Shown: positions 24,466 through 33,517 of the stretch, piece after piece
Position numbering within the stretch: the first letter of the stretch is position 1
How the letters are laid out: the number at the start of each line of letters is the position of its first letter
NCBI RefSeq assembly: GCF_016765615.1
Contig: NZ_JAESWA010000010.1
Span: forward strand, 62,001-126,000
Direction of reading: 5' to 3'
DNA length: 64,000 nucleotides
Origin: Clostridium paridis
GTDB taxonomy: Bacteria > Bacillota > Clostridia > Clostridiales > Clostridiaceae
Translations under genes and position numbers: made by a program
The notes under the pieces: generated by a model
What the model saw: only the letters and a program-made list of their open reading frames with translations
Databases searched by the model: none
Told to the model about the DNA's origin: nothing

Positions 24466-25698
24466 ATGAATTTCGTGAATTCTAATTCTAATATTTCTGT
24501 TTATAGTGAAATAGGCAATCTAAAAAGTGTACTTCTTCATTGCCCTGGAGAAGAGGTTGAAAATATAGTTCCGGATTATTTAAGAAGATTATTATTTGAT
24601 GAAATTGTTTTTCTGAAACAGGCAAAAAAAGAACATAATCAATTTGCAGATATTTTACGCAATGAAGGTGTAGAAGTTCTATATCTTACTGATCTTATGG
24701 CAGATATTTTAGAGGACACTAAGGTTAGAGATGAATTTCTAAAAGAATTCATGGAAGAGGGAAAAATAGTTACACAAGGGTTTCAGGAAGCTCTCATGGA
24801 GCTATTTGCCCACTGTTCACCAAAGGAACTAATAAGAAAATGTATAGCTGGTGTTAGAAAAGAAGAGCTTAGTGATATTAAACCAAAGTCCTTAGGAGAT
24901 ATGGTTAAAAATCCGTATCCTTTTTATTTAGATCCTATTCCTAATATGTATTTTCAAAGGGATCCTTTTGCATCTATTGGATCAGGCATCTCCTTAAATG
25001 TTATGGCTAATGTAACAAGAAATAGAGAAACTATATTTGCAAAATATATATTTGATAATCATCCTAGGTTCAAAGATACGCCAAGGTGGTATAACAGAAA
25101 TAAAACGCATCCAATTGAGGGTGGAGATATTTTAGTTCTTTCTGATAAGGTTTTAGCTATTGGAATAAGTGATAGAACTGAATCAATAGCAATTGAAAGA
25201 TTAGCCCATAAGCTATTAAGTTCAGAGGAACCATTTGAAACGGTTTTAGCTTTTGATATCCCTAAAACAAGGGCATATATGCATTTAGACACGGTATTTA
25301 CTATGGTGGATTATGATCAGTTTACTATATATTCCGGTATTGAGGAACCTTTAGATGTATATAGCATTCATAAAGGAAAAAATGATGAAATCAAAATAAA
25401 GTATGAACATGAGGAGTTATCTAGTATACTAAAAAGACATCTAAACCTGCCAGCAGTAAATCTAATAAGGTGTGGTAATGGAGATATTATTGCAGCAAGC
25501 AGAGAGCAATGGAATGACGGAAGTAATACACTTGCTGTAGCACCTGGAAAAGTAATTTGTTATAATCGCAATCATGTAACTAACGAAGCTTTAAGAAAAA
25601 ATAATATAGAGGTGTTAGAGTTTGAATCTTATGAATTATCTAGAGGTCGTGGAGGCCCAAGATGTATGAGCATGCCTTTAATTAGAGAAAAGATTTAG
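24466..25698 (+). CDS. arcA: arginine deiminase
   Basis: A 410-residue arginine deiminase, converting arginine to citrulline and ammonia. Guanidino-modifying motifs are clear: NMYFQRDPFASIG, HPIEGGDILVLSDK, ISDRTES, the catalytic His in AYMHLDTVFTM, and the C-terminal nucleophile Cys in GRGGPRCMSMPL. The start is ATG 24466 or GTG 24475; AAGGAAGG sits so close that either is possible. No arcB, arcC or arcD accompanies it and a terminator follows, so any energy-yielding ADI pathway must be completed elsewhere. Confidence 0.96.
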   Translation: MNFVNSNSNISVYSEIGNLKSVLLHCPGEEVENIVPDYLRRLLFDEIVFLKQAKKEHNQFADILRNEGVEVLYLTDLMADILEDTKVRDEFLKEFMEEGKIVTQGFQEALMELFAHCSPKELIRKCIAGVRKEELSDIKPKSLGDMVKNPYPFYLDPIPNMYFQRDPFASIGSGISLNVMANVTRNRETIFAKYIFDNHPRFKDTPRWYNRNKTHPIEGGDILVLSDKVLAIGISDRTESIAIERLAHKLLSSEEPFETVLAFDIPKTRAYMHLDTVFTMVDYDQFTIYSGIEEPLDVYSIHKGKNDEIKIKYEHEELSSILKRHLNLPAVNLIRCGNGDIIAASREQWNDGSNTLAVAPGKVICYNRNHVTNEALRKNNIEVLEFESYELSRGRGGPRCMSMPLIREKI

Positions 25699-25737
25699 TA
25701 AATAAGCAAAGGAAAGATACATTAAAAAACATTATAT

Positions 25738-25783
25738 AGAAAAGCGTATCTATCGGCTGTGCTAATGGATACGCTTTTCTTAA
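25738..25783 (+). terminator. terminator of arcA
   Basis: AGAAAAGCGTATC / GATACGCTTTTCT (25738-25750 with 25768-25780), 13-bp perfect stem with T-rich end. Confidence 0.88.
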
Positions 25784-25850
25784 TATTGTAGCGCTATTAC
25801 ATCTAATTGTTTGATAATTAGTAATGTCTTATAGGAATTATAAACAATTC

Positions 25851-25879
25851 TTGACCGATCGTTCTCAAAATGATAGTAT
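25851..25879 (+). promoter_or_regulatory. promoter with embedded TetR operator
   Basis: TTGACC (25851-25856), 17-base spacer, TAGTAT (25874-25879) ahead of the TetR gene at 25904. The spacer contains GATCGTTCTCAAAAT, matching sequences at 26503-26518 and 26602-26617 upstream of the nitroreductase gene. Confidence 0.65.
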
Positions 25880-25903
25880 TAATATTACAAAGGAGGAATC
25901 TAA

Positions 25904-26482
25904 ATGGGACGAAGTAGAGAATTTGATGAGAATGTAGTTCTTGAGAAAGCAATGGAATTATTTTGGAGACAAGGCTACGAAAAGACATCTATGAATGATT
26001 TAGTAGAGCATATGGGAATTCATCGTAGAAGCCTATATGATGCCTTCGGTGATAAACATACATTATTTTTACAAGCCATGGATTTTTATGAAGAATTAAT
26101 TAAAAACAAAATAAAGGCTGGAATTTTACATGCAGAAACAGGAAAACAAGCAATACAATTTATCTTTGATTTTATAATCGAAGGATATGAAGATAAACAA
26201 TGGGGTTGCTTACTTGTAAATTCAGCAACAGAGATGGCTCTTAGAGATAAAGAGGTAGAAGAAAAAATAGAAAGAATATTTAAGGAAACAGAACAGATTA
26301 TTGCTGATCTTGTTCGAAAAGGACAACAAACAGGGGAATTTTCCTGTAGTTATGATTCTGATGTTTTATCAGAAGTTTTTCAAAATACCTTGCATGGAAT
26401 TCGTGTACAGCTAAGAATGTCCGCGAGTAAAGAAAAGTTGCATCGTATAGCAGATTTTTTCTTGGATTTATTATATAAATAA
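25904..26482 (+). CDS. TetR/AcrR family regulator
   Basis: A 192-residue TetR protein. It starts MGRSREFDENVVLEKAMELF, the NemR/AcrR-like opening, with the HTH at TSMNDLVEHMGIHRRSLYDA (about 33-52). The C-terminal domain includes WGCLLVNSATEMA, whose Cys resembles the redox- or electrophile-sensing Cys in related regulators. AAAGGAGG precedes the ATG. Three GTTCTC-type sites around it suggest autoregulation and control of the ferredoxin-nitroreductase downstream. Confidence 0.87.
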   Translation: MGRSREFDENVVLEKAMELFWRQGYEKTSMNDLVEHMGIHRRSLYDAFGDKHTLFLQAMDFYEELIKNKIKAGILHAETGKQAIQFIFDFIIEGYEDKQWGCLLVNSATEMALRDKEVEEKIERIFKETEQIIADLVRKGQQTGEFSCSYDSDVLSEVFQNTLHGIRVQLRMSASKEKLHRIADFFLDLLYK

Positions 26483-26483
26483 A

Positions 26484-26624
26484 TTTTTACATTAATTAGA
26501 ATGAACGTTCTCAAAATATTTAAGATTCTCTAAACTCTTTTGTTTTATAGAAAAGTAAAACTTCTATTAAAACTAATAAATTTTTTTACACTAATTAGAA
26601 TGATTGTTCCCAAAAAATATAAGT
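26484..26624 (+). promoter_or_regulatory. duplicated operator/promoter region of the nitroreductase gene
   Basis: A roughly 40-bp unit (TTTTTACA, TAATTAGAATGA, then GTTC and CAAAA) occurs at 26484-26524 and again at 26584-26624. The first contains the perfect palindrome GAACGTTC (26503-26510). Both resemble the site within the TetR promoter. Two operators 100 bp apart could allow DNA looping. The remaining bases to 26748 contain an AAAGGAGGTGATAA with no gene behind it. Confidence 0.6.
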
Positions 26625-26748
26625 ATGAACTAAAGGAGGTGATAATCGCATGTGATACCTTTATGTAAAAGCATTTATTATAAATCAATTAAAAATTAAG
26701 TGTACTTGTATTTAATCCAAGTAAAAAATTAATGAGGAGTGAATGAAA

Positions 26749-27558
26749 ATGAGTTTAATAACAGTTAATGAAGAAAAATGTATAAAATGTGGAATGTGTG
26801 TGGCAGAATGTCCAACAGGGGTACTAAAACTAGAAGCTACTGGTCCTAAAGAGGTCAATCCAAATGCATGCTTAGAATGTGGACATTGTGTAGCAATATG
26901 CCCAAAAGAAGCTATAGATAATAAGAAATCGCCATTAGATATGCAAAGTGAGATAGGAGAAATCAAAAAATTAAATCCTGAAGAAGCAAAGAATTTTATT
27001 AGATCACGACGATCTATTCGTTCATATAAGAATATAGAAGTGGAAAGAGAAAAATTATTGGAGCTTGTTGAAGTTGCCCACTTAGCCCCAACTGCAAGTA
27101 ATTCACAAGGGATATCGTATCTAATAGTAGATGATAAAAAAACAATTGAATTAGCAGTTGAAGAATGTATTAACTGGTTTGAGAATAATGAAATGTTGAG
27201 TAAGGCATTGGCTGGAATGATTAGTGGTTATAGGAATAATAAAGTTGATACTATCCTAAGAGATGCGCCTAGTATAATTTTAGCTTTAGCTGATGAAGAT
27301 TTTCGTAATGGTAGAGAAAATTCAATGCTCTCATTATCGTATCTTGAACTTTTTGCTCCATCCCTTGGACTTGGATCATGCTGGGCAGGAATATTTGAAA
27401 TTTGTGCACGAAGTGATAATTCGCCAATGTACAAGATTTTTAACATTCCTGAAAAAAAGAAAATAACAGGAGTTGTAATGGTAGGGTATCCTAAACATAG
27501 CTTTAAAAGATTTACAGAAAGACAACCGTTATCAGCTTCTTTCTTTGAAAATAAATGA
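26749..27558 (+). CDS. ferredoxin-nitroreductase fusion protein
   Basis: A 269-residue protein with two modules. An N-terminal 2[4Fe-4S] ferredoxin domain (about 1-65) has CIKCGMCVAECPTG and CLECGHCVAICP. A nitroreductase domain (about 80-265) starts FIRSRRSIRSYKN and has the FMN-binding APTASNSQG and GLGSCWAGIFE segments. Such fusions reduce nitro, quinone or enone compounds using ferredoxin-level electrons. ATG 26749 has AGGAG nine bases upstream. It probably responds to the TetR gene ahead. A terminator follows. Confidence 0.92.
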   Translation: MSLITVNEEKCIKCGMCVAECPTGVLKLEATGPKEVNPNACLECGHCVAICPKEAIDNKKSPLDMQSEIGEIKKLNPEEAKNFIRSRRSIRSYKNIEVEREKLLELVEVAHLAPTASNSQGISYLIVDDKKTIELAVEECINWFENNEMLSKALAGMISGYRNNKVDTILRDAPSIILALADEDFRNGRENSMLSLSYLELFAPSLGLGSCWAGIFEICARSDNSPMYKIFNIPEKKKITGVVMVGYPKHSFKRFTERQPLSASFFENK

Positions 27559-27580
27559 TTGAATATAGTTAATATTAATT

Positions 27581-27613
27581 AAAAAGTAGAGTGCTGCAAC
27601 ACTCTACTTTTTA
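27581..27613 (+). terminator. terminator of the nitroreductase gene
   Basis: AAAAAGTAGAGTG / CACTCTACTTTTT (27581-27593 with 27600-27612). Just before it, 27562-27582 repeats 24237-24257 exactly. Confidence 0.85.
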
Positions 27614-27690
27614 ATTGTAATTGCGTAGATAACTGATAGCAACTTATATTTGAGATTTAAAAATAGTAACAGCCCAATTGCGAGTCAAAA

Positions 27691-28857
27691 TTATTTACTA
27701 ATTAAACTGTAGCGTATATTTGAGAAATACAACGGCACTATAACTATAAAACAAGCGATTGCTGAAAATTGAAATGAAAACCTTGCTGAGGAGATTCCTA
27801 TAATATTTCCAATGGCATTTACAATTATAGGAGATAAAAACTGACCTAAAAGACCAAAACTACCAACAATACTTAAAGCAAATGCATTAGCATATTTAGG
27901 AGCATATTTTGTAGTATCAATAAGAAATAATGGGAATAAAATTGCAAAGGCGAAGCCCATAACTAATACTGCTATAAAAAGAAAAATTACGGAGTGTGAT
28001 AGACTTAATATAAGAAAGCCCAGGAACATGGCAACCCATCCAGATAATTCGGAGTAATTCTTTAACTTGATTATTATCTTACTAAAATATAATCCCGTCA
28101 CAAATGACATAAAAGATGTGCTGGCAATGAAAAAAGCAGCTGCATTAGTTGATCCTAGATTTTCACTTTTTAAGAATAATGCTATATTTGTTGGCAGTAC
28201 ATAAAATATCATATAAAACAGTAACATCTTCATGAATACGGTTATCAAGGCCTTATTCATAATACTTTTTATGGTTTTTTTATTATTTTCTATTCTTTTT
28301 GGCTCAGGTAATATAAAAATAACCATAATCAATGGAAATATGGCTATAAGATAAGTTCCAAAAGAATATCTCCAACTAAGCCTTCCAAGAATTCCAGAAA
28401 GTAAGACTGCAATGGCTCCACCTATGTTATTCCAAGCTGAAGAAAGCCCTATCATTTTTTCTCTTTCATCCCCGTCAAAAAAATCTGCAATAATAGATGT
28501 GGAAAGGGGGAGTATCAGACCAACACCCACACCTAAGAAGGCTCGGTAAAACAATAGTGTATATATATTATTCGAGAAATAAGGAAGAAAACCACCAAGC
28601 CAATAGAATAATATGCCTACAATCAATATGTAACGTTTATTTAGTATAGAGGCAAGCCTTCCAGATAGAAGACTCACTGGAATCGTCATGATAGCTGGTA
28701 TTGTCAAAATCATTTTTATTAGAGTAGGATTTGTATTTATAAAAGTATCCCCTATGCTGCCCAGTATGGGTGCTACTGCTGTGGCAGCCATAATAGGTAA
28801 CAGAGATACTGATAGAATTGATATCTTTAACAATTTTCTATTTGTGATTTCTTTCAT
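27691..28857 (-). CDS. MFS transporter
   Basis: A 388-residue, 12-helix major facilitator protein. The loop 2-3 signature is SGRLASILNKRYIL and the FYRAFLGVGVGLILPLSTSII stretch resembles the helix 4-5 region of drug/H+ antiporters. GGAGG precedes the start. It is divergent from a LysR gene at 29030 with 170 bases between, the common arrangement for a LysR-controlled efflux or uptake gene. The substrate is unknown. Confidence 0.87.
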   Translation of the reverse strand: MKEITNRKLLKISILSVSLLPIMAATAVAPILGSIGDTFINTNPTLIKMILTIPAIMTIPVSLLSGRLASILNKRYILIVGILFYWLGGFLPYFSNNIYTLLFYRAFLGVGVGLILPLSTSIIADFFDGDEREKMIGLSSAWNNIGGAIAVLLSGILGRLSWRYSFGTYLIAIFPLIMVIFILPEPKRIENNKKTIKSIMNKALITVFMKMLLFYMIFYVLPTNIALFLKSENLGSTNAAAFFIASTSFMSFVTGLYFSKIIIKLKNYSELSGWVAMFLGFLILSLSHSVIFLFIAVLVMGFAFAILFPLFLIDTTKYAPKYANAFALSIVGSFGLLGQFLSPIIVNAIGNIIGISSARFSFQFSAIACFIVIVPLYFSNIRYSLISK

Positions 28858-29029
28858 AATAATCCTCCAGTTTATCTTAAAGTATATAGTTTAGACATTA
28901 GCATCCCCGGGAAAGTACTAAAATATTTAAATTAATTCTTGTCTGAACTATACTATAAAATCAACTGCATAATCAATTCAATATTGTGATACAATTATTC
29001 CATAAAAGAATTGACTAAGAGGTGGCATA

Positions 29030-29917
29030 GTGGAAATTGAGCAATTAAAGTATTTTTTAGCTGTGGTAAAGTATAAAAACTTTTCTATTGCTGCACAGGA
29101 GCTTTGTATATCACAATCCTCATTATCAAAACGGTTAAGAACATTAGAAGATGAATTGGGAGCTGAATTAATCAATAGAACAACGAAAACTGTGACATTA
29201 GCTGGAGAAGAACTTGTTAAGTTTTCAGAAGAGGTTATAACAAAGTATGATGATTTGAAGTTAAAGATTAGAAAATATAACAATCTTGAAGAAGGACATA
29301 TAACTTTAGGTATATCACAGATTGCTAACTGCCAAGGACTTATAGGAGTAATTGCCTCGTTTCAGAAGGAACATCCAGGTATTAAGATAAGCTTGGTAGA
29401 GAAAAAAACTAAAGATCTTATTAAGCTTCTTAGAGATAATAAAATTGATGCAGCATTTATCCTTACAAATTCAGCTGAAGATAATGGTCTTAAAATTCAC
29501 CCACTTATAAGTGATGAATATGTGCTTGTAACTGATATGAAGCATCCCCTTGCCAAGAATGAACTTATCGATTTGTCAGAGGCAGCTAATGAAAAATTTA
29601 TTTTACTCGATTCAAGTACCGGGATGCATGATACTCCAGTTGGGGCATGTAAAAAAGCAGGATTTATGCCTTCTATTTTGTATGAAAGTGATCAAATAGA
29701 TACGATACTTGACCTTGTGTCGGAGGGGCTTGGAGTTTCTTTGCTTATGCATGATAGCGTAATTTACTATGGCCATCTTGGTATTAAAATTGTTAGGATT
29801 AATGAACCAATTTGGGGAATCACAGCGTTAGCATTACCACGCAATAAAAACTTAAGTAGTTGTATTTCAGCATTTCAAAAATACATACTTTCAAGCTTAA
29901 AAATAAATAATCAGTAA
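29030..29917 (+). CDS. LysR family regulator
   Basis: A 295-residue LysR protein of standard length. The N-terminal HTH is IEQLKYFLAVVKYKNFSIAA through QSSLSKRLRTLEDELGAEL; a type 2 periplasmic-binding-like effector domain (about 90-290) follows. It starts with GTG after GAGGTGG. Divergent from the MFS gene at 27691-28857, which it likely activates with its co-inducer. The intergenic region has AT-rich dyads but no clear T-N11-A site that I would commit to. Confidence 0.92.
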   Translation: MEIEQLKYFLAVVKYKNFSIAAQELCISQSSLSKRLRTLEDELGAELINRTTKTVTLAGEELVKFSEEVITKYDDLKLKIRKYNNLEEGHITLGISQIANCQGLIGVIASFQKEHPGIKISLVEKKTKDLIKLLRDNKIDAAFILTNSAEDNGLKIHPLISDEYVLVTDMKHPLAKNELIDLSEAANEKFILLDSSTGMHDTPVGACKKAGFMPSILYESDQIDTILDLVSEGLGVSLLMHDSVIYYGHLGIKIVRINEPIWGITALALPRNKNLSSCISAFQKYILSSLKINNQ

Positions 29918-30051
29918 TTTAAAATTAAATGTTGAATATAGGTTTATTGCTTATAATTATATCGAAAAAGTTATGTAGATTACGAGTTTGGAAGCCTAAA
30001 TATTGGAAGGCATAAACCATAAAAAGAAATTGGATATGTATAGAAAAATGG

Positions 30052-30080
30052 TTGACATATCAATAATTGATATATACAAT
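30052..30080 (+). promoter_or_regulatory. promoter with MarR operator in the spacer
   Basis: TTGACA (30052-30057), 17-base spacer, TACAAT (30075-30080). The spacer contains the palindrome ATATCAAT-A-ATTGATAT (30057-30073), an excellent MarR-type site that would block polymerase. It lies 34 bases before the MarR start. Confidence 0.8.
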
Positions 30081-30113
30081 AGATATGCGATATATAAGAA
30101 AGGATTGATTGTG

Positions 30114-30536
30114 ATGAATAGTTTTGAAAAACCATTAAATATATTAATACATCAGACAAATATAATTCTCAGAAATATATTACAAAAAGAATTAAGTAAT
30201 TATAATATTACGGCTGAACAATGGGCTATTTTAATTGAGCTATATAATGATGAAGGTATAAATCAAAAGGAATTAGCTAAGAGGTGCCTAAAAGATACTG
30301 CTGCATTAACAAGGAGCTTAGATATTCTAGAAAAAAGAGAGTTTATAAAAAGAGAAAAATCACCAAATGATAGAAGAGAATTCCTTATATTCCTTACAGG
30401 CAATGGATGCGAACTAGTTGAAGGTTTATTACCAATGGTACTTGAGATTAGAAAAAAGATAACATCAGTGTTAAGTGAAGAAGAAAATAATATGTTAAGT
30501 AGTTTACTACAAAAATTAATTAAGGGTTTGGTATAA
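30114..30536 (+). CDS. MarR family regulator
   Basis: A 140-residue winged-helix MarR protein: ITAEQWAILIELYNDEGINQ, then KELAKRCLKDTAALTRSLDILE as the recognition helix and the wing KREKSPNDRREFLIFLT. I placed the start at ATG 30114 behind AAAGGA; a longer frame from 30003 would be translated from the promoter itself. It forms an operon with the efflux gene 11 bases downstream, and the operator in its own promoter implies self-repression relieved by the pump's substrate. Confidence 0.92.
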   Translation: MNSFEKPLNILIHQTNIILRNILQKELSNYNITAEQWAILIELYNDEGINQKELAKRCLKDTAALTRSLDILEKREFIKREKSPNDRREFLIFLTGNGCELVEGLLPMVLEIRKKITSVLSEEENNMLSSLLQKLIKGLV

Positions 30537-30547
30537 GGGTTTAAAGT

Positions 30548-31972
30548 ATGGAGGATATTAAATTTCAAGAAAAAACTTCGCTTAGACTAATGATGATTAC
30601 AATTTTTCTTGGGGCGTTTATAGTAATGCTAAGCAGCAGTACTATAAATTTAGCAATACCATTTTTTATAAAGAACTTTAGTACAAGTTTGGACGTAGCA
30701 AAATGGACACTTACAGGATTTTTGTTGTCAATGGGGACATCAACTCCATTATCGGCATGCTTTGGAGAAAGATATAGTTATAAAAATGTTTACTTATTTT
30801 CAATAGCTGGTTTTACCTTAGCATCAATTCTATGTGCTGTATCATGGAGTATAAGTTCATTAGTAACTTTTCGTATCCTACAAGGTGTATTTTGTGGATT
30901 TGTTATGCCAGCAACTATGGCAATGATATATCAAGTTATTCCTAAGGAGAAACAGGTAACAGCAGTAAGCATCTGGAGCACTGCAACAATGCTTGCGCCA
31001 GCAGTTGGGCCAACCTTAAGTGGATTTTTAATTCAATATTTTAATTGGCAGTCCATATTTTTAGTAAATGTTCCGATAGGAATTATTATTTTTATTTTAG
31101 GTGTTAAGTCAATGCCTTATTTAAAAATGGATACTCCTAAGTATTTTGATATACCTGGATTTGTATTTGTTTTAATAGGAAGCTTGTTTTTGTTATTTGC
31201 CTTTAGTGAAGGTGCAAGCTTAGGTTGGAGCTCATGGATAATAATAAGCTTAATAATTATTGGATTTATTTCTATAGGACTTTTTATTAGGAGAGAACTA
31301 AGAATAGATTCTCCAATGCTTAATATTCGAGTTTTTAAGTATCCCAAATATTCCTTAAGTATTGTAATGTATTGTAGTATTATGATAATCACATATGCAG
31401 GTATCCTTTTAACTCCACTTTTACTTCAAAACATTCAGCATCTCTCAGCTTTAGATACAGGAATAATTTTGTTGCCGGCATCCCTTATAATGGCTTTATT
31501 GATGCCTATTGTAGGTAAACTATATAAATACATTGATCCTAGCATATTAATTATGACAGGAATTTTATTCATGCTAGTAGGTTCTTGGAAAATGGCACAT
31601 TTAACTGTTGATACAACGCATAGTTATATAATAATCTGGATGGTAGTTCGAAATATTGGAATGTCTCTTAGCACACTTCCAACAACCTATTGTGGAATGT
31701 CTGTCCTTCCTAAAATAGAATCTGGACATGGATCTTCAATTAATAATTGGACAAGTAGAGCAATAGCTTCGTTATCTATGGGAGTATTTACATCAGTACT
31801 TACATCACGTGCTATAACACATGTTAATTATTTGGTTGCAAGTTCCAATACTAAATTGGCAACAGAGTTAATTCAAAGTAAAGGATTCGTAATGGGTATC
31901 AATGATGTTTATCTTATAAGCTTTTTTATTTTAATACTTACTCTGCCTATTGGTTTTTTTCTTAAGAGATAA
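30548..31972 (+). CDS. DHA2-family multidrug MFS transporter
   Basis: A 474-residue, 14-helix DHA2 protein. It has STINLAIPFFIKNF in helix 1, AKWTLTGFLLSMGTSTPLSA, the motif C region WSTATMLAPAVGPTLSGFL and FLVNVPIGI. The LmrB/EmrB-type sequence implies proton-driven export of hydrophobic compounds. It follows the MarR gene closely and shares its promoter. The gene at 63350 encodes a close relative. Confidence 0.93.
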   Translation: MEDIKFQEKTSLRLMMITIFLGAFIVMLSSSTINLAIPFFIKNFSTSLDVAKWTLTGFLLSMGTSTPLSACFGERYSYKNVYLFSIAGFTLASILCAVSWSISSLVTFRILQGVFCGFVMPATMAMIYQVIPKEKQVTAVSIWSTATMLAPAVGPTLSGFLIQYFNWQSIFLVNVPIGIIIFILGVKSMPYLKMDTPKYFDIPGFVFVLIGSLFLLFAFSEGASLGWSSWIIISLIIIGFISIGLFIRRELRIDSPMLNIRVFKYPKYSLSIVMYCSIMIITYAGILLTPLLLQNIQHLSALDTGIILLPASLIMALLMPIVGKLYKYIDPSILIMTGILFMLVGSWKMAHLTVDTTHSYIIIWMVVRNIGMSLSTLPTTYCGMSVLPKIESGHGSSINNWTSRAIASLSMGVFTSVLTSRAITHVNYLVASSNTKLATELIQSKGFVMGINDVYLISFFILILTLPIGFFLKR

Positions 31973-32082
31973 GCTTAAGAATATAAATCAAAAATATTTT
32001 ATATAGTTGAGTAAAACAAAAATTAAAAGACCTATGTTATATTTAAGAGCTGAATCATAACATAAATAAATGAGAATTATAG

Positions 32083-32118
32083 CCTTAGCCATAGAATATA
32101 ACTGGCTAAGGTGTTTTT
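32083..32118 (+). terminator. terminator of the marR/efflux operon
   Basis: CCTTAGCCA / TGGCTAAGG (32083-32091 with 32103-32111) then TGTTTTT. Confidence 0.8.
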
Positions 32119-32203
32119 GCGAAAGGAGATATTGGTATAAGTAAGATTGCTCTTACAAAAGGGGAACATTTAAGGAAACCTGGAATTTTTAGAGATAGGT
32201 AAA

Positions 32204-32821
32204 CTAATTGCGATAAATTATGCTGACTATTATATCAGTAATTTCTGAAGTATTGTTACAAAGCATAAATTCATGAGTATAGTCTAAATTTACACAGTTA
32301 ACTATAAGTAAATCATTTTTAAAAGAATTAAAGACTGTATCATTAATAGTAGTATTAAATCCTCCACTTACAGTGTAAAAACAAATGGAAACTAAATCTT
32401 TATTTAACGAAGTTTTATAATCAAATTTAAGCTTGATGCTAGGATTAATATTCAGATGAAGTAATTCACCACTATAATTTTCCCTTGTCATTAAATTAAA
32501 AACAGAAGCCGTGCCATAAGTTTTAGTTATCCAATCGCCCATAAAATCGTCTTGTTCAAAAGGGTTAAGTAATTTCTTATACCTATCTTCGTGGTCAAGA
32601 GTTATATTTCCTTCTATAACCATGAATTTACGCAATACATTTGGTAGACTACTAAATGTAGATTCGGGTATATCAATCTTAGCAACTCCCAGCCTCCATA
32701 AAAAGTTTTTACTGGCATAATCAGAATTTAGAGGATATGTAGTCAACTCTGTAGCCATGCCACCTGACCAAAATGTTGGCTTGTAATTTTTTTCTTTTAA
32801 TAATTCTACCTTATATTTCAT
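32204..32821 (-). CDS. HutD/Ves-family cupin-like protein
   Basis: A 205-residue protein of the HutD/Ves family. The diagnostic opening is FWSGGMATELTTYP followed by FLWRLGVAKID, and an IEGNITL stretch near residue 73 marks the beta-barrel. HutD in other bacteria is linked to histidine use, but no hut genes are here. GTGAGGAG precedes the start. The gene is monocistronic. The role in this organism is unknown. Confidence 0.75.
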   Translation of the reverse strand: MKYKVELLKEKNYKPTFWSGGMATELTTYPLNSDYASKNFLWRLGVAKIDIPESTFSSLPNVLRKFMVIEGNITLDHEDRYKKLLNPFEQDDFMGDWITKTYGTASVFNLMTRENYSGELLHLNINPSIKLKFDYKTSLNKDLVSICFYTVSGGFNTTINDTVFNSFKNDLLIVNCVNLDYTHEFMLCNNTSEITDIIVSIIYRN

Positions 32822-33096
32822 GTCTTAATTGCTCCTCACATAATGTATCTCTTATGTTTATTATATTAAATAAAAAATTATTTTGAAACATGAGATTGAA
32901 AAACGTATTTTAAAAGCAAATTAATTTATATAATAAGATATTCGTCTCGATTTACTTTCCCAATGTTGATAAGGTAATTATAAATTGCTATCATGGATTA
33001 AATGATTAAACCATCAACATATAAATGAGTTAATGTCATGTAAAGAAAAGAGTTAACCATTTATTATTTGATATCTTTCATAAAGGAGATATATCA

Positions 33097-33462
33097 ATGA
33101 ATGAATTAGAAAACTTAAAGCAGCTAGAAAATGAATTTAAAGAATGCAGACCAGTACTAACTGCTATTGGCGATGAGACAAGACAATTAATTATATTAAG
33201 TTTGGCTAAGGGATCGTATCCTGGAATGAGGGTTGGAGAAATAACTAAAAGAACAAATTTATCACGTCCAGCAGTTTCACATCATTTAAAGATATTGAAA
33301 GAAGCAAAAATTGTGAATGTTGTAAAACAAGGTACGATGAACTTTTATCATATAAATAATCCGGCAAAAAGCGGGTTGGCTTTGATGAAATTGTTATTTT
33401 CCCATCTTGAAGAATTTATGTCAGATTGCTGGAAAGATAACCCGGATGAGACAGACATATAA
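33097..33462 (+). CDS. ArsR family regulator
   Basis: A 121-residue winged-helix protein: LTAIGDETRQLIILSLA, then VGEITKRTNLSRPAVSHHLKILK as the recognition helix and the KQGTMNFYHI wing. The usual CxC metal-sensing pair in the recognition helix is missing, so it probably does not sense arsenite. AAGGAG precedes the ATG. An aldo-keto reductase follows after 55 bases and may be its target in an operon. Confidence 0.9.
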   Translation: MNELENLKQLENEFKECRPVLTAIGDETRQLIILSLAKGSYPGMRVGEITKRTNLSRPAVSHHLKILKEAKIVNVVKQGTMNFYHINNPAKSGLALMKLLFSHLEEFMSDCWKDNPDETDI

Positions 33463-33517
33463 GTGATAACCTTCAATAGGTATGGTTATATTGATTCATT
33501 TTGAAAGGAGTAAATAA

